From an uncultured Synergistales bacterium (GTDB taxonomy: Bacteria > Synergistota > Synergistia > Synergistales > Aminobacteriaceae), in assembly GCA_905233725.1 (NCBI GenBank), contig CAJOEM010000003.1, positions 43,148 to 107,147 of the forward strand: a DNA stretch of 64,000 nt, given 5' to 3'. Position 1 is the stretch's first letter; each line of letters starts with the position of its first letter. The position numbers and the translations under genes were made by a program. A model generated the notes under the pieces. That model made no database searches and was not told the DNA's origin. It saw nothing but the letters and a program-made list of their open reading frames with translations. Below, in pieces: positions 1-8,361 of this stretch.

Positions 1-161
1 AGTTCGTTCCAGCGATTATTCCAGGCTAGTTCGGCTTTGCACGGCGCGTTTATGTCACGTTGATCCACGGCGTTAATATCATTCGGCTGCCTGTGAATCG
101 TGAACTTCTCGCCATCAAACGAAACGGACGAACCATCATCAAACGGAATGTACACTCGCAT
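1..161 (-). CDS. Hypothetical protein, N-terminal part only (runs off the window)
   Basis: An open frame starts at the ATG at 161 on the minus strand and stays open to the window edge for 53 codons. It is absent from the ORF track because it has no stop inside the window. The protein begins MRVYIPFDDGSSVSFDG. It starts 9 bases after the rimI-like stop, behind an AGGTG ribosome-binding site, so it is probably the last visible member of the purA-rimI operon. I do not recognise the family. TsaB, a common rimI neighbour, is not supported because its N-terminal ASKHA motif is missing. Confidence 0.55.
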   Translation of the reverse strand, partial: MRVYIPFDDGSSVSFDGEKFTIHRQPNDINAVDQRDINAPCKAELAWNNRWNE

Positions 162-170
162 GTCTCACAC

Positions 171-653
171 CTAAACTTGAACTTGAACCGGGATCTTCGA
201 ACTCATCACGAAAGCGTCTTCCCCGTTCGAATAATATCCAGAAATAATCGACTCTTTCCTGAACGAAAATTTCTCGTAAAGCGCAATCGCTGCGAAATTC
301 GATTTTCTAACACGCAGCTTTATACGTTTATAGCGCAAATATTCCGCACAGTCACTCACTGCAAAAATTAATTGCGTGCCAATGCCCATCCTGAAATAAT
401 CCCTATGAACTATCAGAGCCATCAGCACGCCGCATTTCTTCACGCCATGTTCGCAGCCAAGCACCGCGTATCCCAATAAAGGAGCTTCCAACGTCGTCGC
501 GAAAGCCCCTATATACGAGACCTCATCAATCGAGTTATTATTCAAGTCGTCCTCGATTATGTCATCAGACCAGGGATTAAGAATCTGCGAATTTATTTCC
601 AGGACTTGTGAGAGATTTTCTGGCGTGAGAAATTTTATATCAGCTACGTACAT
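171..653 (-). CDS. rimI: GNAT-family N-acetyltransferase, RimI-like
   Basis: A 160-residue protein with the GNAT layout: an N-terminal strand-helix region with LNPWSDD resembling the RimI substrate loop, then acetyl-CoA-binding strand 4 (LMALIVHRDYFRMGIGTQLI, where the Q/RxxGxG/A loop reads YFRMGIG). Near the C-terminus, NFAAIALYEKFSF is the usual N..A..LYe..GF motif. RimI acetylates the alpha-amino group of ribosomal protein S18, but many relatives have other targets, so the symbol is provisional. The gene lies 22 bases downstream of purA on the same strand. Its ATG falls inside one copy of a 13-bp tandem duplication, and I see no strong ribosome-binding site. Confidence 0.7.
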   Translation of the reverse strand: MYVADIKFLTPENLSQVLEINSQILNPWSDDIIEDDLNNNSIDEVSYIGAFATTLEAPLLGYAVLGCEHGVKKCGVLMALIVHRDYFRMGIGTQLIFAVSDCAEYLRYKRIKLRVRKSNFAAIALYEKFSFRKESIISGYYSNGEDAFVMSSKIPVQVQV

Positions 654-676
654 GCAAAATATTCATGCAAAATATT
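651..676. repeat. Exact 13-bp tandem duplication at the rimI start codon
   Basis: The unit catgcaaaatatt occurs twice, at 651-663 and 664-676. The rimI start codon is in one unit, and the duplication creates a second ATG in another frame. It also fills the purA-rimI gap up to the purA stop codon. Confidence 0.85.
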
Positions 677-1962
677 TACATGCCCTTCACAATCGTCTGA
701 GATCTATCTTGTCCAACGCCAATCAAGCCAATCGGTGTCTTCAAATTCTGCTCGATATACTTGATATAAGCCTGAGCGTTTGCCGGTAATTCTTCGACGT
801 TCTTGCACCACGAAATATCCTCGTTCCAACCCGGCAGCGTCTCGTAAAGCGGCGTGATCTCACTCAGCATGCGCATATCTGTCGGCCACGTGTCGAATCT
901 CTCGCCGTTATGCTCATAAGCGACACAGACTTTTATATTTCCCATGCCGGTTAAGACATCAAGTTTCGTCAATGCGATCACGTCCGCGCCGTTCAGTTCC
1001 ATCGCGTATTTTAACGCAGGCATGTCCAGCCAGCCGCAGCGTCTTGGTCTACCCGTAACAGCGCCAAATTCTCCGCCGTTCTTGCGCAAAGTCTCGCCAA
1101 CTTCCGTGAAATCTTCCGTCGGGAATGGACCTTCACCAACTCGCGTCGTGTAAGCTTTCACAACTGCAATCGTTCGCGTCAAATCTCTGGGAGCAAGTCC
1201 AGTGCCTGTGAACGCACCTGCAGCTGAAGTCGATGAACTCGTAACATACGGATACGTCCCGTGATCAATATCAAGCAGCGCAGCCTGAGCACCTTCGAGT
1301 AAAATATGCTTGCCATCATCAACCGCCTGACGCAACAACGCTCGAACATCAGCAACGTATGGCTTCAGAGCTTCTCCCCAATTTTTCGCCGGCTCGTAAA
1401 TCTCATCGAACGGCAACGGGCTGTGATTATACAATTTCGTGATCAGCGAGTTCTTCTCTTCAAGAACATAACTCAATCGCTCACGCAGCAAATCCGCGTC
1501 CAACAAATCCTCAATTCTTAAACCCGAACGCGAATACTTGTCAACGTAACACGGACCAATGCCACGGCCAGTTGTGCCGATTTTACGAGTTTTGCCTCGT
1601 GCTTCTTCCTGTAATTTATCCAGCAGCTTGTGATACGGCATGACTACGTGTGCGTGCGGACTGATTGCTAATCTCGCGCGATCCTGTCCTCTGGAATACA
1701 GCTCCGAAGTTTCCTTCAAGAATTGCTCCGGATCAATAACAAGACCATTCCCAAGAATGCATAATTTCCCAGGATAAAGCATTCCAGACGGCAGCAGCTT
1801 GAAAACAACTTTCTGACCATCAGCCACGACCGTGTGACCGGCATTTGCACCGCCCTGATAGCGCACAAAAACATCAACATCAGAGCCGAGTACGTCAACA
1901 ACTTTGCCTTTACCTTCGTCGCCCCATTGTGAGCCGACCAAAAGATCTACGTTTTTACTCAA
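676..1962 (-). CDS. purA: Adenylosuccinate synthase
   Basis: The product (428 residues, the usual length) catalyses the GTP-dependent joining of IMP and aspartate, the first committed step to AMP. The N-terminus VGSQWGDEGKGKVVD is the family GTP-binding and catalytic signature. QGGANAGHTVV follows, with the catalytic His. GTTGRGIGPCYVDK and TGRPRRCGWLD are further conserved blocks, and the C-terminal LTKLDVL motif is present. The start codon is TTG (RC of caa at 1960-1962). It is the first gene of the purA-rimI pair and follows the ctp protease gene with a 25-base gap. No sign of damage. Confidence 0.97.
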   Translation of the reverse strand: MSKNVDLLVGSQWGDEGKGKVVDVLGSDVDVFVRYQGGANAGHTVVADGQKVVFKLLPSGMLYPGKLCILGNGLVIDPEQFLKETSELYSRGQDRARLAISPHAHVVMPYHKLLDKLQEEARGKTRKIGTTGRGIGPCYVDKYSRSGLRIEDLLDADLLRERLSYVLEEKNSLITKLYNHSPLPFDEIYEPAKNWGEALKPYVADVRALLRQAVDDGKHILLEGAQAALLDIDHGTYPYVTSSSTSAAGAFTGTGLAPRDLTRTIAVVKAYTTRVGEGPFPTEDFTEVGETLRKNGGEFGAVTGRPRRCGWLDMPALKYAMELNGADVIALTKLDVLTGMGNIKVCVAYEHNGERFDTWPTDMRMLSEITPLYETLPGWNEDISWCKNVEELPANAQAYIKYIEQNLKTPIGLIGVGQDRSQTIVKGM

Positions 1963-1987
1963 GATTAAATCTACAACTCCTTAAAAA

Positions 1988-3193
1988 TTATTTTCTAAAA
2001 TTCTTCTTGACTTCCTGAATTGCTCGCTGCAACTGCACATCGTTCGAGATATTTCGATCCGGCTCTCCCTTGACTTCAATATCAGGCGAGAGTCCAACAT
2101 GATCAATCACAACTCCCGACGGCGTGTAATATCTTGCAATAGTAACATAAAGTCCAGAACCATCAGTCAACGGGAACAAAGTCTGCACTGAGCCTTTGCC
2201 GAAACTTTTCTCGCCGATTAATTTCGATCTGCCACGATCGCGCAATGCACCCGCGACAATTTCCGACGCACTCGCACTGCCGCCGTTGATTAAAACCGTC
2301 ATCGGCATATCCGTCATGAATAGCGATTTATCGACGCTATACTTTTCATTCGCACGCTCAGAACGACCGCGAGTTTCGACAACCGGACCGTCCTTCAAGA
2401 ACATGCTGACGATTTTAACCGACGCATCAAGCAAGCCGCCGCCGTTATTTCTTAAATCCAGAATCAATGCCCGTGCGCCTTTACGTATCATTTCACGCAA
2501 CGCACTGCGCGCCTCTTGATCCGTGTTATGCTTGAACTGTGTGAGCTTCAAATACGCAATATCATCCGAGAGCATCTCATACCTGACACTCTTGAGCTTG
2601 ATAATCTCACGCGTAATCTTGAACTCAAGCAATTCTTCCTCGCCTTCACGACGCACCCAAACCGTAACTTGTGTGTTAGGCTCACCGCGCAATTTCTGCA
2701 CAACTCGATCCGAAGTCCAGCCCAAAACCACATCGTCATTCACTTTCACGATATGATCTTTCGCTTTCAAACCTGCTTTTTCAGCCGGAGAATCTTCCAT
2801 TGGGGCTATGACAAGAATTTGCCCGTCACGCTCGCCGATATACATTCCCAAGCCGCCGTAATGACCTTCGAGTTCAATCTCTTCATCTTTGAGCTGCGAT
2901 GGCGAAACGAATCTCGTATACGGATCTTTCCATGCTTCGACCATTCCGCGCGCTGCACCGTAAAGCAAATCGTCCTCAGAAGTTTCTTTTTGGTCAGCGT
3001 CAACCTGATAATTCTCGATAATATAACGAATCTGGCGCAACAACCATAGTGATCTCACCGGCGAAATATTAAACGGCGAAATCCGATTGAAATCAGCTTC
3101 CGAAAAATCCGCAGCCAATGCACACGCAACAAATCCGACACTCGCAATTAATATTACAACAGCAATTTTTCTTAAATAACGCAATTTATTCAA
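1988..3193 (-). CDS. ctpA: S41-family C-terminal processing peptidase
   Basis: A secreted or periplasmic serine protease of the tail-specific/CtpA type (401 residues). A hydrophobic signal sequence (AVVILIASVGFVACALA) is followed by an N-terminal cap and a PDZ domain around residues 100-180 (GGLGMYIGERDGQILV and MEDSPAEKAGLKAKDHIVKV). The S41 core contains LDLRNNGGG, the nucleophile motif GGSASASEIVAGAL and the general-base lysine in GEKSFGKGSVQT. The start is a TTG behind GGAGG. It sits between purA and two LytM-domain genes, so it probably acts on cell-envelope proteins, perhaps division-linked hydrolases or their regulators (inference). Confidence 0.93.
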   Translation of the reverse strand: MNKLRYLRKIAVVILIASVGFVACALAADFSEADFNRISPFNISPVRSLWLLRQIRYIIENYQVDADQKETSEDDLLYGAARGMVEAWKDPYTRFVSPSQLKDEEIELEGHYGGLGMYIGERDGQILVIAPMEDSPAEKAGLKAKDHIVKVNDDVVLGWTSDRVVQKLRGEPNTQVTVWVRREGEEELLEFKITREIIKLKSVRYEMLSDDIAYLKLTQFKHNTDQEARSALREMIRKGARALILDLRNNGGGLLDASVKIVSMFLKDGPVVETRGRSERANEKYSVDKSLFMTDMPMTVLINGGSASASEIVAGALRDRGRSKLIGEKSFGKGSVQTLFPLTDGSGLYVTIARYYTPSGVVIDHVGLSPDIEVKGEPDRNISNDVQLQRAIQEVKKNFRK

Positions 3194-3229
3194 ACACCTG
3201 CCTCCGAAAAATTATAGCAAATACACAAA

Positions 3230-4522
3230 TTATTTTCGCAAGAAATTCATGGGATTTTGCGCAGAACCGTTCTTTCTGACTTCGAAATGCAACGCGAAAT
3301 CTGAATCCGTCCCGGAATTTCCAACGCGCCCGATCACAGTCCCGGCATTAACTACGCTGCCTTCACGAACCGACGTTGAACTCAAATGTGCGTACACAGT
3401 CGATAAATCGCCGCCATGATCGATTATTACAACCTGACCAAATCCACGCAGCCAGCCTTGATATAAAACTTCACCTGACGCAGCAGCCTTCACCGGTGTT
3501 CCAGATGCGGCTTTAATATCAATTCCTGAGTTAAAAATCTTTGTCTTAAACGTTGGATGAACTCTCGAACCGTACGGAACTGAGACGCTGCCGTTCACTG
3601 GCCAGGATAATCTCGTGGGAGCTGTGCCGGAATATGACGCAGCCGGTGTAGCTTGCGTATTCGAGTTGGACTTCGTGTTAGATTTCGCGTTCGATTTCGT
3701 ATTTGTCTTTGTGTTAGTCTTCGTGACGTTTGGACCGTTCATGACGATTCTTGTCTGACTGGATGCCTGAGCTTGAGCAGCTTTCTTTTTCTTCATGAGC
3801 GAGTTTATCTTGTTGCCGACTTCCCTCTGAGCGGCGACTAATTCCGCGGCAGCAGTTTCAGCCTTTTTCTGCGCACTCTGAACATCTTTCAACAACGCGT
3901 CCGTTTGCTTGATATTATTATCATACTCAGCGCGTTTTTTCCTCAGCTCGTCCGTCTGCTTCTGAATTTGCCTGCGATCACGTTCGAGTTCTGACTTAAG
4001 CGCCTGTAACTGACTCTGCTTATTCAGCAATTCCGCCAAAACCGCCTGATCCTGAGCTGCAAATCTATTCAGCAAGTACGCCGTGTTCAAAGCATCATGC
4101 GCATCTTCTGAGAACAAAAGCAAACTCAGACTATTTTCCGGCGGCGAATATTTATACATGTCCGTCAATCTCGCACTGAGCATTTGCAACATGAGCTTAA
4201 TATCACGTTCTATGTTCGCAAGATTCTGGTTTAAACTCGCCATCGACGTATGCAGCTTGGAATTTTCGCGCTCTAACACATCAATTTTCTCCTGTGAATC
4301 GCTTGCACCACGCTTTAATTTGCCGAGTTTGCCAAGTAGCGTCTGCGATTGCTTGGACTTTTGCTTGATAATCGTGTTATATTGCTGAATTTTCTTGTCA
4401 ATATCTTTCTTGTTGCGCTGCTGTTTCTTGATCTGCGAGTCAATATTCGCTCCGAACGCAAGTCCAAAAAACATAATCACGATCATAATTACGCTGAAAA
4501 AAACTCTCGAAATCTTTCTCAT
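3230..4522 (-). CDS. EnvC-like coiled-coil protein with degenerate LytM (M23) domain
   Basis: A 430-residue exported protein: signal peptide (VFFSVIMIVIMFFGLAFGA), a long coiled coil (about residues 25-240, rich in K, Q, E and L), a low-complexity KTNTKSNAKSN linker, then a C-terminal LytM/M23 domain. The zinc-binding residues are damaged. The usual H-S-G-I-D is NSGID, and the usual HLHFEV is ALHFEV, although the middle YAHLS histidine remains. It should therefore be catalytically inactive, like EnvC or NlpD, which activate amidases. The neighbouring paralogue keeps all ligands. Located with ftsX and ftsE, it is likely part of an FtsEX-controlled septal peptidoglycan-splitting machine. Confidence 0.88.
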   Translation of the reverse strand: MRKISRVFFSVIMIVIMFFGLAFGANIDSQIKKQQRNKKDIDKKIQQYNTIIKQKSKQSQTLLGKLGKLKRGASDSQEKIDVLERENSKLHTSMASLNQNLANIERDIKLMLQMLSARLTDMYKYSPPENSLSLLLFSEDAHDALNTAYLLNRFAAQDQAVLAELLNKQSQLQALKSELERDRRQIQKQTDELRKKRAEYDNNIKQTDALLKDVQSAQKKAETAAAELVAAQREVGNKINSLMKKKKAAQAQASSQTRIVMNGPNVTKTNTKTNTKSNAKSNTKSNSNTQATPAASYSGTAPTRLSWPVNGSVSVPYGSRVHPTFKTKIFNSGIDIKAASGTPVKAAASGEVLYQGWLRGFGQVVIIDHGGDLSTVYAHLSSTSVREGSVVNAGTVIGRVGNSGTDSDFALHFEVRKNGSAQNPMNFLRK

Positions 4523-4556
4523 TCGAACTATCTAAACCTCCTCGAAAAAAAATTAA

Positions 4557-5768
4557 TCACTTCATATATTTCGCAGGATTCTCAGGCGTTCCGAAAACTC
4601 TGACTTCAAAATGCAAATGATAACCTGTTGTATTGCCAGTCTTGCCAACTCGCGCTATTGCTTGACCTGATTGCACAACTTGACCGGTTTTCACGAGACT
4701 TGCTGACAAATGCCCGTACAAAGTCGAATAGCCTCTGCCGTGATCCAGAACAACAACTCGACCGTAGCCGCGCATCCAGCCGTCATAAATCACTTCTCCA
4801 GCAGCCGCAGCTTTAACCGGAGTTCCATTCGGTGCAGCAATATCTATTCCTGAGTGCAAAATTCTGCGCTTCAAAATCGGGTGATTCCTGTAGCCGTAAT
4901 TGCTCGAAATTTTCCCTTGAACCGGATGAATAAATATTTTCTTGCCAGCGCCACTACCTGAAAGCGAGATATAAATTTTCTGTTTTCGTTCTGCATCGCG
5001 TTTTTTCTGCAGTGAGGCGATTAATACACCGGCTGCTTTCTGAGCTTGTTCGGCTTCACGTGCTGCTTTTTCTGCCAGAGCCTTCTTTTTCTGAATGCTT
5101 GTGATGAACGCGTTCGTCTCTTTAATGCTCTTATTATATTTATCGCGCTGAGTTTTCACAGCCTGAGTTTTCTCGCGCAATTTCGCCTGCTGGTCGTCCA
5201 TCGTGCGTTTCGACAAATCCAGATTCTGCAACTTAGCGTACAACTGCGACAAAATTTCCTCGTCACGATCATTCACACGCTTGAGCAAATACGCCATCTC
5301 TGCCGCCTCAAAAACACTACGCGACGCAAATAACGTGCGCATTTCACTCGATGACCTGTACTTGTACATATCCAGCAAAATTCCGCGCATCTTCTCAGTC
5401 AACTCGTTAATCTTGACCTGCTCGTCCCGAATATTCACGTTCAAGACATTAATATTATCCTGAATCTTCTCATTCTGCAGCTCCAGAACCGTAAGCTCCT
5501 GACGCGCCATCGACTCGTCCTGTTGCAGCGTGTTTACTTTCGTGAGCAATCCCTCGACTTTTACGCCCATTTGCTTAATCTGGGTCTTGTACTCCTGAAT
5601 TTGCTTTGTCAAATCGCTACGTTTTTTCTCTTCGGCAGCAATTTTCGCATCAATCGTCTGAGGCTGAGTTTTTGCTTTAACCTGAGTTTTTTTCGCGGCA
5701 GCCCCGAATGCTACACACGGCAGAATAAGCAAGATTAACGCAACTAATATCGTTTTATTATTATTCAT
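4557..5768 (-). CDS. M23-family murein endopeptidase with coiled coil, FtsEX-associated
   Basis: A 403-residue exported protein with a signal peptide (ILVALILLILPCVAFGAAA), a long coiled coil (about residues 35-250) and a C-terminal M23 domain. The zinc ligands are intact: LHSGIDIAAPNG gives H and D, and GYHLHFEV gives the HxH motif, with YGHLS between. It is probably an active D,L-endopeptidase cutting peptidoglycan cross-links at the septum. It lies directly downstream of ftsX (14-base gap) and upstream of a degenerate paralogue, which suggests duplication and division of labour. Its ATG lies in a 13-bp tandem duplication. Confidence 0.9.
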   Translation of the reverse strand: MNNNKTILVALILLILPCVAFGAAAKKTQVKAKTQPQTIDAKIAAEEKKRSDLTKQIQEYKTQIKQMGVKVEGLLTKVNTLQQDESMARQELTVLELQNEKIQDNINVLNVNIRDEQVKINELTEKMRGILLDMYKYRSSSEMRTLFASRSVFEAAEMAYLLKRVNDRDEEILSQLYAKLQNLDLSKRTMDDQQAKLREKTQAVKTQRDKYNKSIKETNAFITSIQKKKALAEKAAREAEQAQKAAGVLIASLQKKRDAERKQKIYISLSGSGAGKKIFIHPVQGKISSNYGYRNHPILKRRILHSGIDIAAPNGTPVKAAAAGEVIYDGWMRGYGRVVVLDHGRGYSTLYGHLSASLVKTGQVVQSGQAIARVGKTGNTTGYHLHFEVRVFGTPENPAKYMK

Positions 5769-5785
5769 GCTAATTATTCATGCTA
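5760..5785. repeat. Exact 13-bp tandem duplication at the M23 gene start
   Basis: The unit attattcatgcta is present at 5760-5772 and 5773-5785. One copy carries the start codon of the M23 gene (5766-5768) and the other overlaps the end of ftsX. It is a second case of the pattern seen at the rimI start. Confidence 0.85.
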
Positions 5786-6679
5786 AAGCGGCTTCGTAAT
5801 CGCGTTAATAAATCTCGTGACGATTAAATAGCTGCAAACCCATCCCAAAGTTGCGCCAAATCCCGCGAGCAATAAGCAAAATCTGATTATAATATTCCGA
5901 TCCGTTATCAAACTCGACGACAAGAACGACAAGCTATTCTGCAACAATACCGTCCCAGGGAAATACGCAGCAATTATTCCGCCGCCAGCAAGTAACGCTC
6001 CGAGTAAAGCCAACAACGTTCCTTCGAGAACAAACGGTGTAGCAATATACGCACGAGTTGCGCCGACTAAGTACATGATGCCAATCTCATCACGGCGCGA
6101 ATAAAGCGAAATATGAATCGTGTTATAAACAACCAACGCCGTAATTATAACCGAAAGCACGAACATAACTAACGCAGCTCTCGACGAAACACTCGACAAC
6201 GCCGAAATTCTGCGCACGACCATTCCTGCGTAAACTACATCGTCAACTTCAGGCATTTCCTGCAAATTTTCAACCAGTGGCTCAACATCAACAGCATTGT
6301 TCACGTGAATCTCGAAATTCCACGGAATCGGATTATCCCCGAGCATGTCCAAAGCACGAGACTGCGAGCCCATCTTTTCCTGCAATTTCGCCAGAGAATC
6401 CGACGGTGAGAAAACTTTCACGTTAGCTACTCCGGGCAAAGTCTTAATCTCAGCTGTGATTTTCTCGACATCAATCGTATTATCGCGCTTCAAATACGCC
6501 TGAACGACTAATTCACTCTCAAGTTTCGAAAGCAAGTTCTCAAGATTCAGCGAGAACAGCGTCGTAACTCCCAAAATCCATAACATTACGCCGGCAGTGA
6601 TAAGCGTCAATAATCCCAAAACCCAATGATGCGTTATTAATCGCCACGTGTCGCGTAACACATATTTAAACGCAGTCAT
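5783..6679 (-). CDS. ftsX: Cell division protein FtsX
   Basis: A 298-residue inner-membrane protein of the FtsEX complex. One N-terminal transmembrane helix (HHWVLGLLTLITAGVMLWIL) is followed by an extracytoplasmic domain (about residues 40-165, containing LPGVANVKVFS and the P/WNFEIHV region) and three C-terminal helices. The cytoplasmic loop YSRRDEIGIMYLVGATRAYI is the typical FtsX coupling motif. FtsX transmits FtsE ATP hydrolysis to periplasmic coiled-coil hydrolases or activators, and two such genes lie immediately downstream. The ATG overlaps the ftsE stop codon (TAATG), implying translational coupling. Confidence 0.96.
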   Translation of the reverse strand: MTAFKYVLRDTWRLITHHWVLGLLTLITAGVMLWILGVTTLFSLNLENLLSKLESELVVQAYLKRDNTIDVEKITAEIKTLPGVANVKVFSPSDSLAKLQEKMGSQSRALDMLGDNPIPWNFEIHVNNAVDVEPLVENLQEMPEVDDVVYAGMVVRRISALSSVSSRAALVMFVLSVIITALVVYNTIHISLYSRRDEIGIMYLVGATRAYIATPFVLEGTLLALLGALLAGGGIIAAYFPGTVLLQNSLSFLSSSLITDRNIIIRFCLLLAGFGATLGWVCSYLIVTRFINAITKPL

Positions 6680-7362
6680 TACACCGTATAACCTCCTCTT
6701 TGCTCATCGCGAACTAATTTGCCCTCGTCGAGTTCAAGCACACGTTGGCGTGCAGCGTTCACTATGCTTTGATTATGCGTTGACATTATAACCGTAGCGC
6801 CTGCAGAATTTATGTCAAATAATATTTTCATGACATCGGCTGCCGTATGAAAATCAAGATTTCCCGTTGGCTCATCCGCTATGAACAGCGACGGGGAATT
6901 TGCCAACGCTCGCGCAATAGAAACTCTCTGTTGTTCTCCGCCGGATAATTGCGCAGGTTTCATGTGCCTTCTGCGCCACAATCCGACACGGTTAATAACT
7001 TCTTTGGCACGATCCTCAACAACTGAGCGCGGCATAGACATAGCTTCCATAACGAACGCGATATTCTCGAAAACCGTCAAACTCGGAATCAGCTTGAAAT
7101 CCTGAGCAACTAATCCAACATCGCGCCTGTAATACGGAATGTCTGCCTTGCGCATTTTTCGCAAATTCACGTCGCCAATCTCGACAACGCCCTTCGTCGG
7201 CAAAATCTCGCGCGTCATTAATCTAAGCAGCGTAGATTTCCCAGAGCCAGTCGCGCCAATCACGAAAACAAATTCGCCCTGTTCAATCTTGAACGAAACA
7301 TCAAGCAACGCAGCAATATCAGGTTCGAAAACTTTCGTCACACCCGAGAATATAACTTTCAT
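6679..7362 (-). CDS. ftsE: Cell division ATP-binding protein FtsE
   Basis: A 227-residue ABC ATPase. Walker A is GATGSGKSTLLRL, the Q-loop is VAQDFKLI, the signature is LSGGEQQRVSIARAL, Walker B is LFIADEPTGNLD, and the switch His is in STHNQS. It pairs with FtsX at the division site. The stop codon overlaps the ftsX ATG. An uncharacterised gene ends 2 bases upstream and is probably co-transcribed. Confidence 0.96.
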   Translation of the reverse strand: MKVIFSGVTKVFEPDIAALLDVSFKIEQGEFVFVIGATGSGKSTLLRLMTREILPTKGVVEIGDVNLRKMRKADIPYYRRDVGLVAQDFKLIPSLTVFENIAFVMEAMSMPRSVVEDRAKEVINRVGLWRRRHMKPAQLSGGEQQRVSIARALANSPSLFIADEPTGNLDFHTAADVMKILFDINSAGATVIMSTHNQSIVNAARQRVLELDEGKLVRDEQRGGYTV

Positions 7363-7364
7363 GT

Positions 7365-8327
7365 CTAGCTCACGTCCTCTCCTTTCTTGTATTTCAGACG
7401 CTCTCTCACGGCCTGGTCAACTTCATATGCTCCCCAGAGCGCGAGAATCATGTCCTGAATATTTGCGCGCCTGCTCTCGAATTTTTTCCAAAGGTCAAAT
7501 TTCACGTACTGCCACATGAAAAACGCCCCAGCCTCATCAAAGCCGAATCTCGCCAAAACAAGCCAGCCCGAGTTCGGATTATATATTCTCACCGGAGAAA
7601 CTTTCTGGTTCAAGGCTCTCTCAATATCATCACGCGAAAATTCCAGTTCGTTAATCTCGCGCATGATTTTCTCATCGGGCATTTCAAGAATCGAAAACCA
7701 AATCCGGAATCCAGAATCATTTTCAAAATCGCCATCGTGATTCTGCGCAAGATAATCTTCAAATACGTCATGAAATTTCGTCCAACGTTCAATCTGCACG
7801 ACGTGTTCCATTTCGTTGCGAACCATAGCAAATCTAACTGCCCAATATATCTTGAACAAAAGCGGATTTTCTCCCAGCATCGACATAAATTCACGCTCGT
7901 CTGCTCTTGCAAATTCCCGCGTTAAAGCTTGTCCCGAAACATAATTGCTGCTCTTCAAAATCGACTGCAATATCAAAACCGTCGAAAAATGTTCCCCGGG
8001 TGGCTCCATCTGCGAATATAATTCCCGATTCAGCTCATTCACTGTCTTGCTCGACAATATAATCTGCTCGCTCAAATTCTCAGACGATGCCGGCAAACAC
8101 AAATTCTCGCCATCATACAGATTCACGTCCGTAATTTTCTGATTCTCCGGACAATATACCCATTTCGGAGTTTTTGAAAAAGTTTCCGTCCCCAATAAAT
8201 ACTTATTCCTCGGCAACAGCAGCATCACCGACGGGCTATCAGGTAACTTCAGACCTTCTGGGATATTATCCGGCGGCAACTGTGCTAGACTTCCGTTTGA
8301 CATCAGTTCAAGTAACAATTTTTTCAC
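7365..8327 (-). CDS. Hypothetical protein in the ftsEX operon
   Basis: A 320-residue soluble protein that I do not recognise. There is no signal peptide, membrane helix or nucleotide-binding motif. The N-terminal third looks like a beta-rich region; the rest is predicted mostly helical by eye (MEHVVQIERWTKFHDVFEDY, SRRANIQDMILALWGAYEV), with many aromatic residues. Its stop lies 2 bases before ftsE, so it is almost certainly co-expressed with ftsE-ftsX-M23-M23-ctp. A role near division is only guilt by association. Confidence 0.7.
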   Translation of the reverse strand: MKKLLLELMSNGSLAQLPPDNIPEGLKLPDSPSVMLLLPRNKYLLGTETFSKTPKWVYCPENQKITDVNLYDGENLCLPASSENLSEQIILSSKTVNELNRELYSQMEPPGEHFSTVLILQSILKSSNYVSGQALTREFARADEREFMSMLGENPLLFKIYWAVRFAMVRNEMEHVVQIERWTKFHDVFEDYLAQNHDGDFENDSGFRIWFSILEMPDEKIMREINELEFSRDDIERALNQKVSPVRIYNPNSGWLVLARFGFDEAGAFFMWQYVKFDLWKKFESRRANIQDMILALWGAYEVDQAVRERLKYKKGEDVS

Positions 8328-8361
8328 CCCAGTCTATATATTAACATCTCAGCTTAACATC

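Noticed and set aside
60-371. Plus-strand ORF of 103 codons at the left end
   Set aside because: It lies antisense to the partial minus-strand gene and the rimI-like gene, has no family features and no ribosome-binding site.
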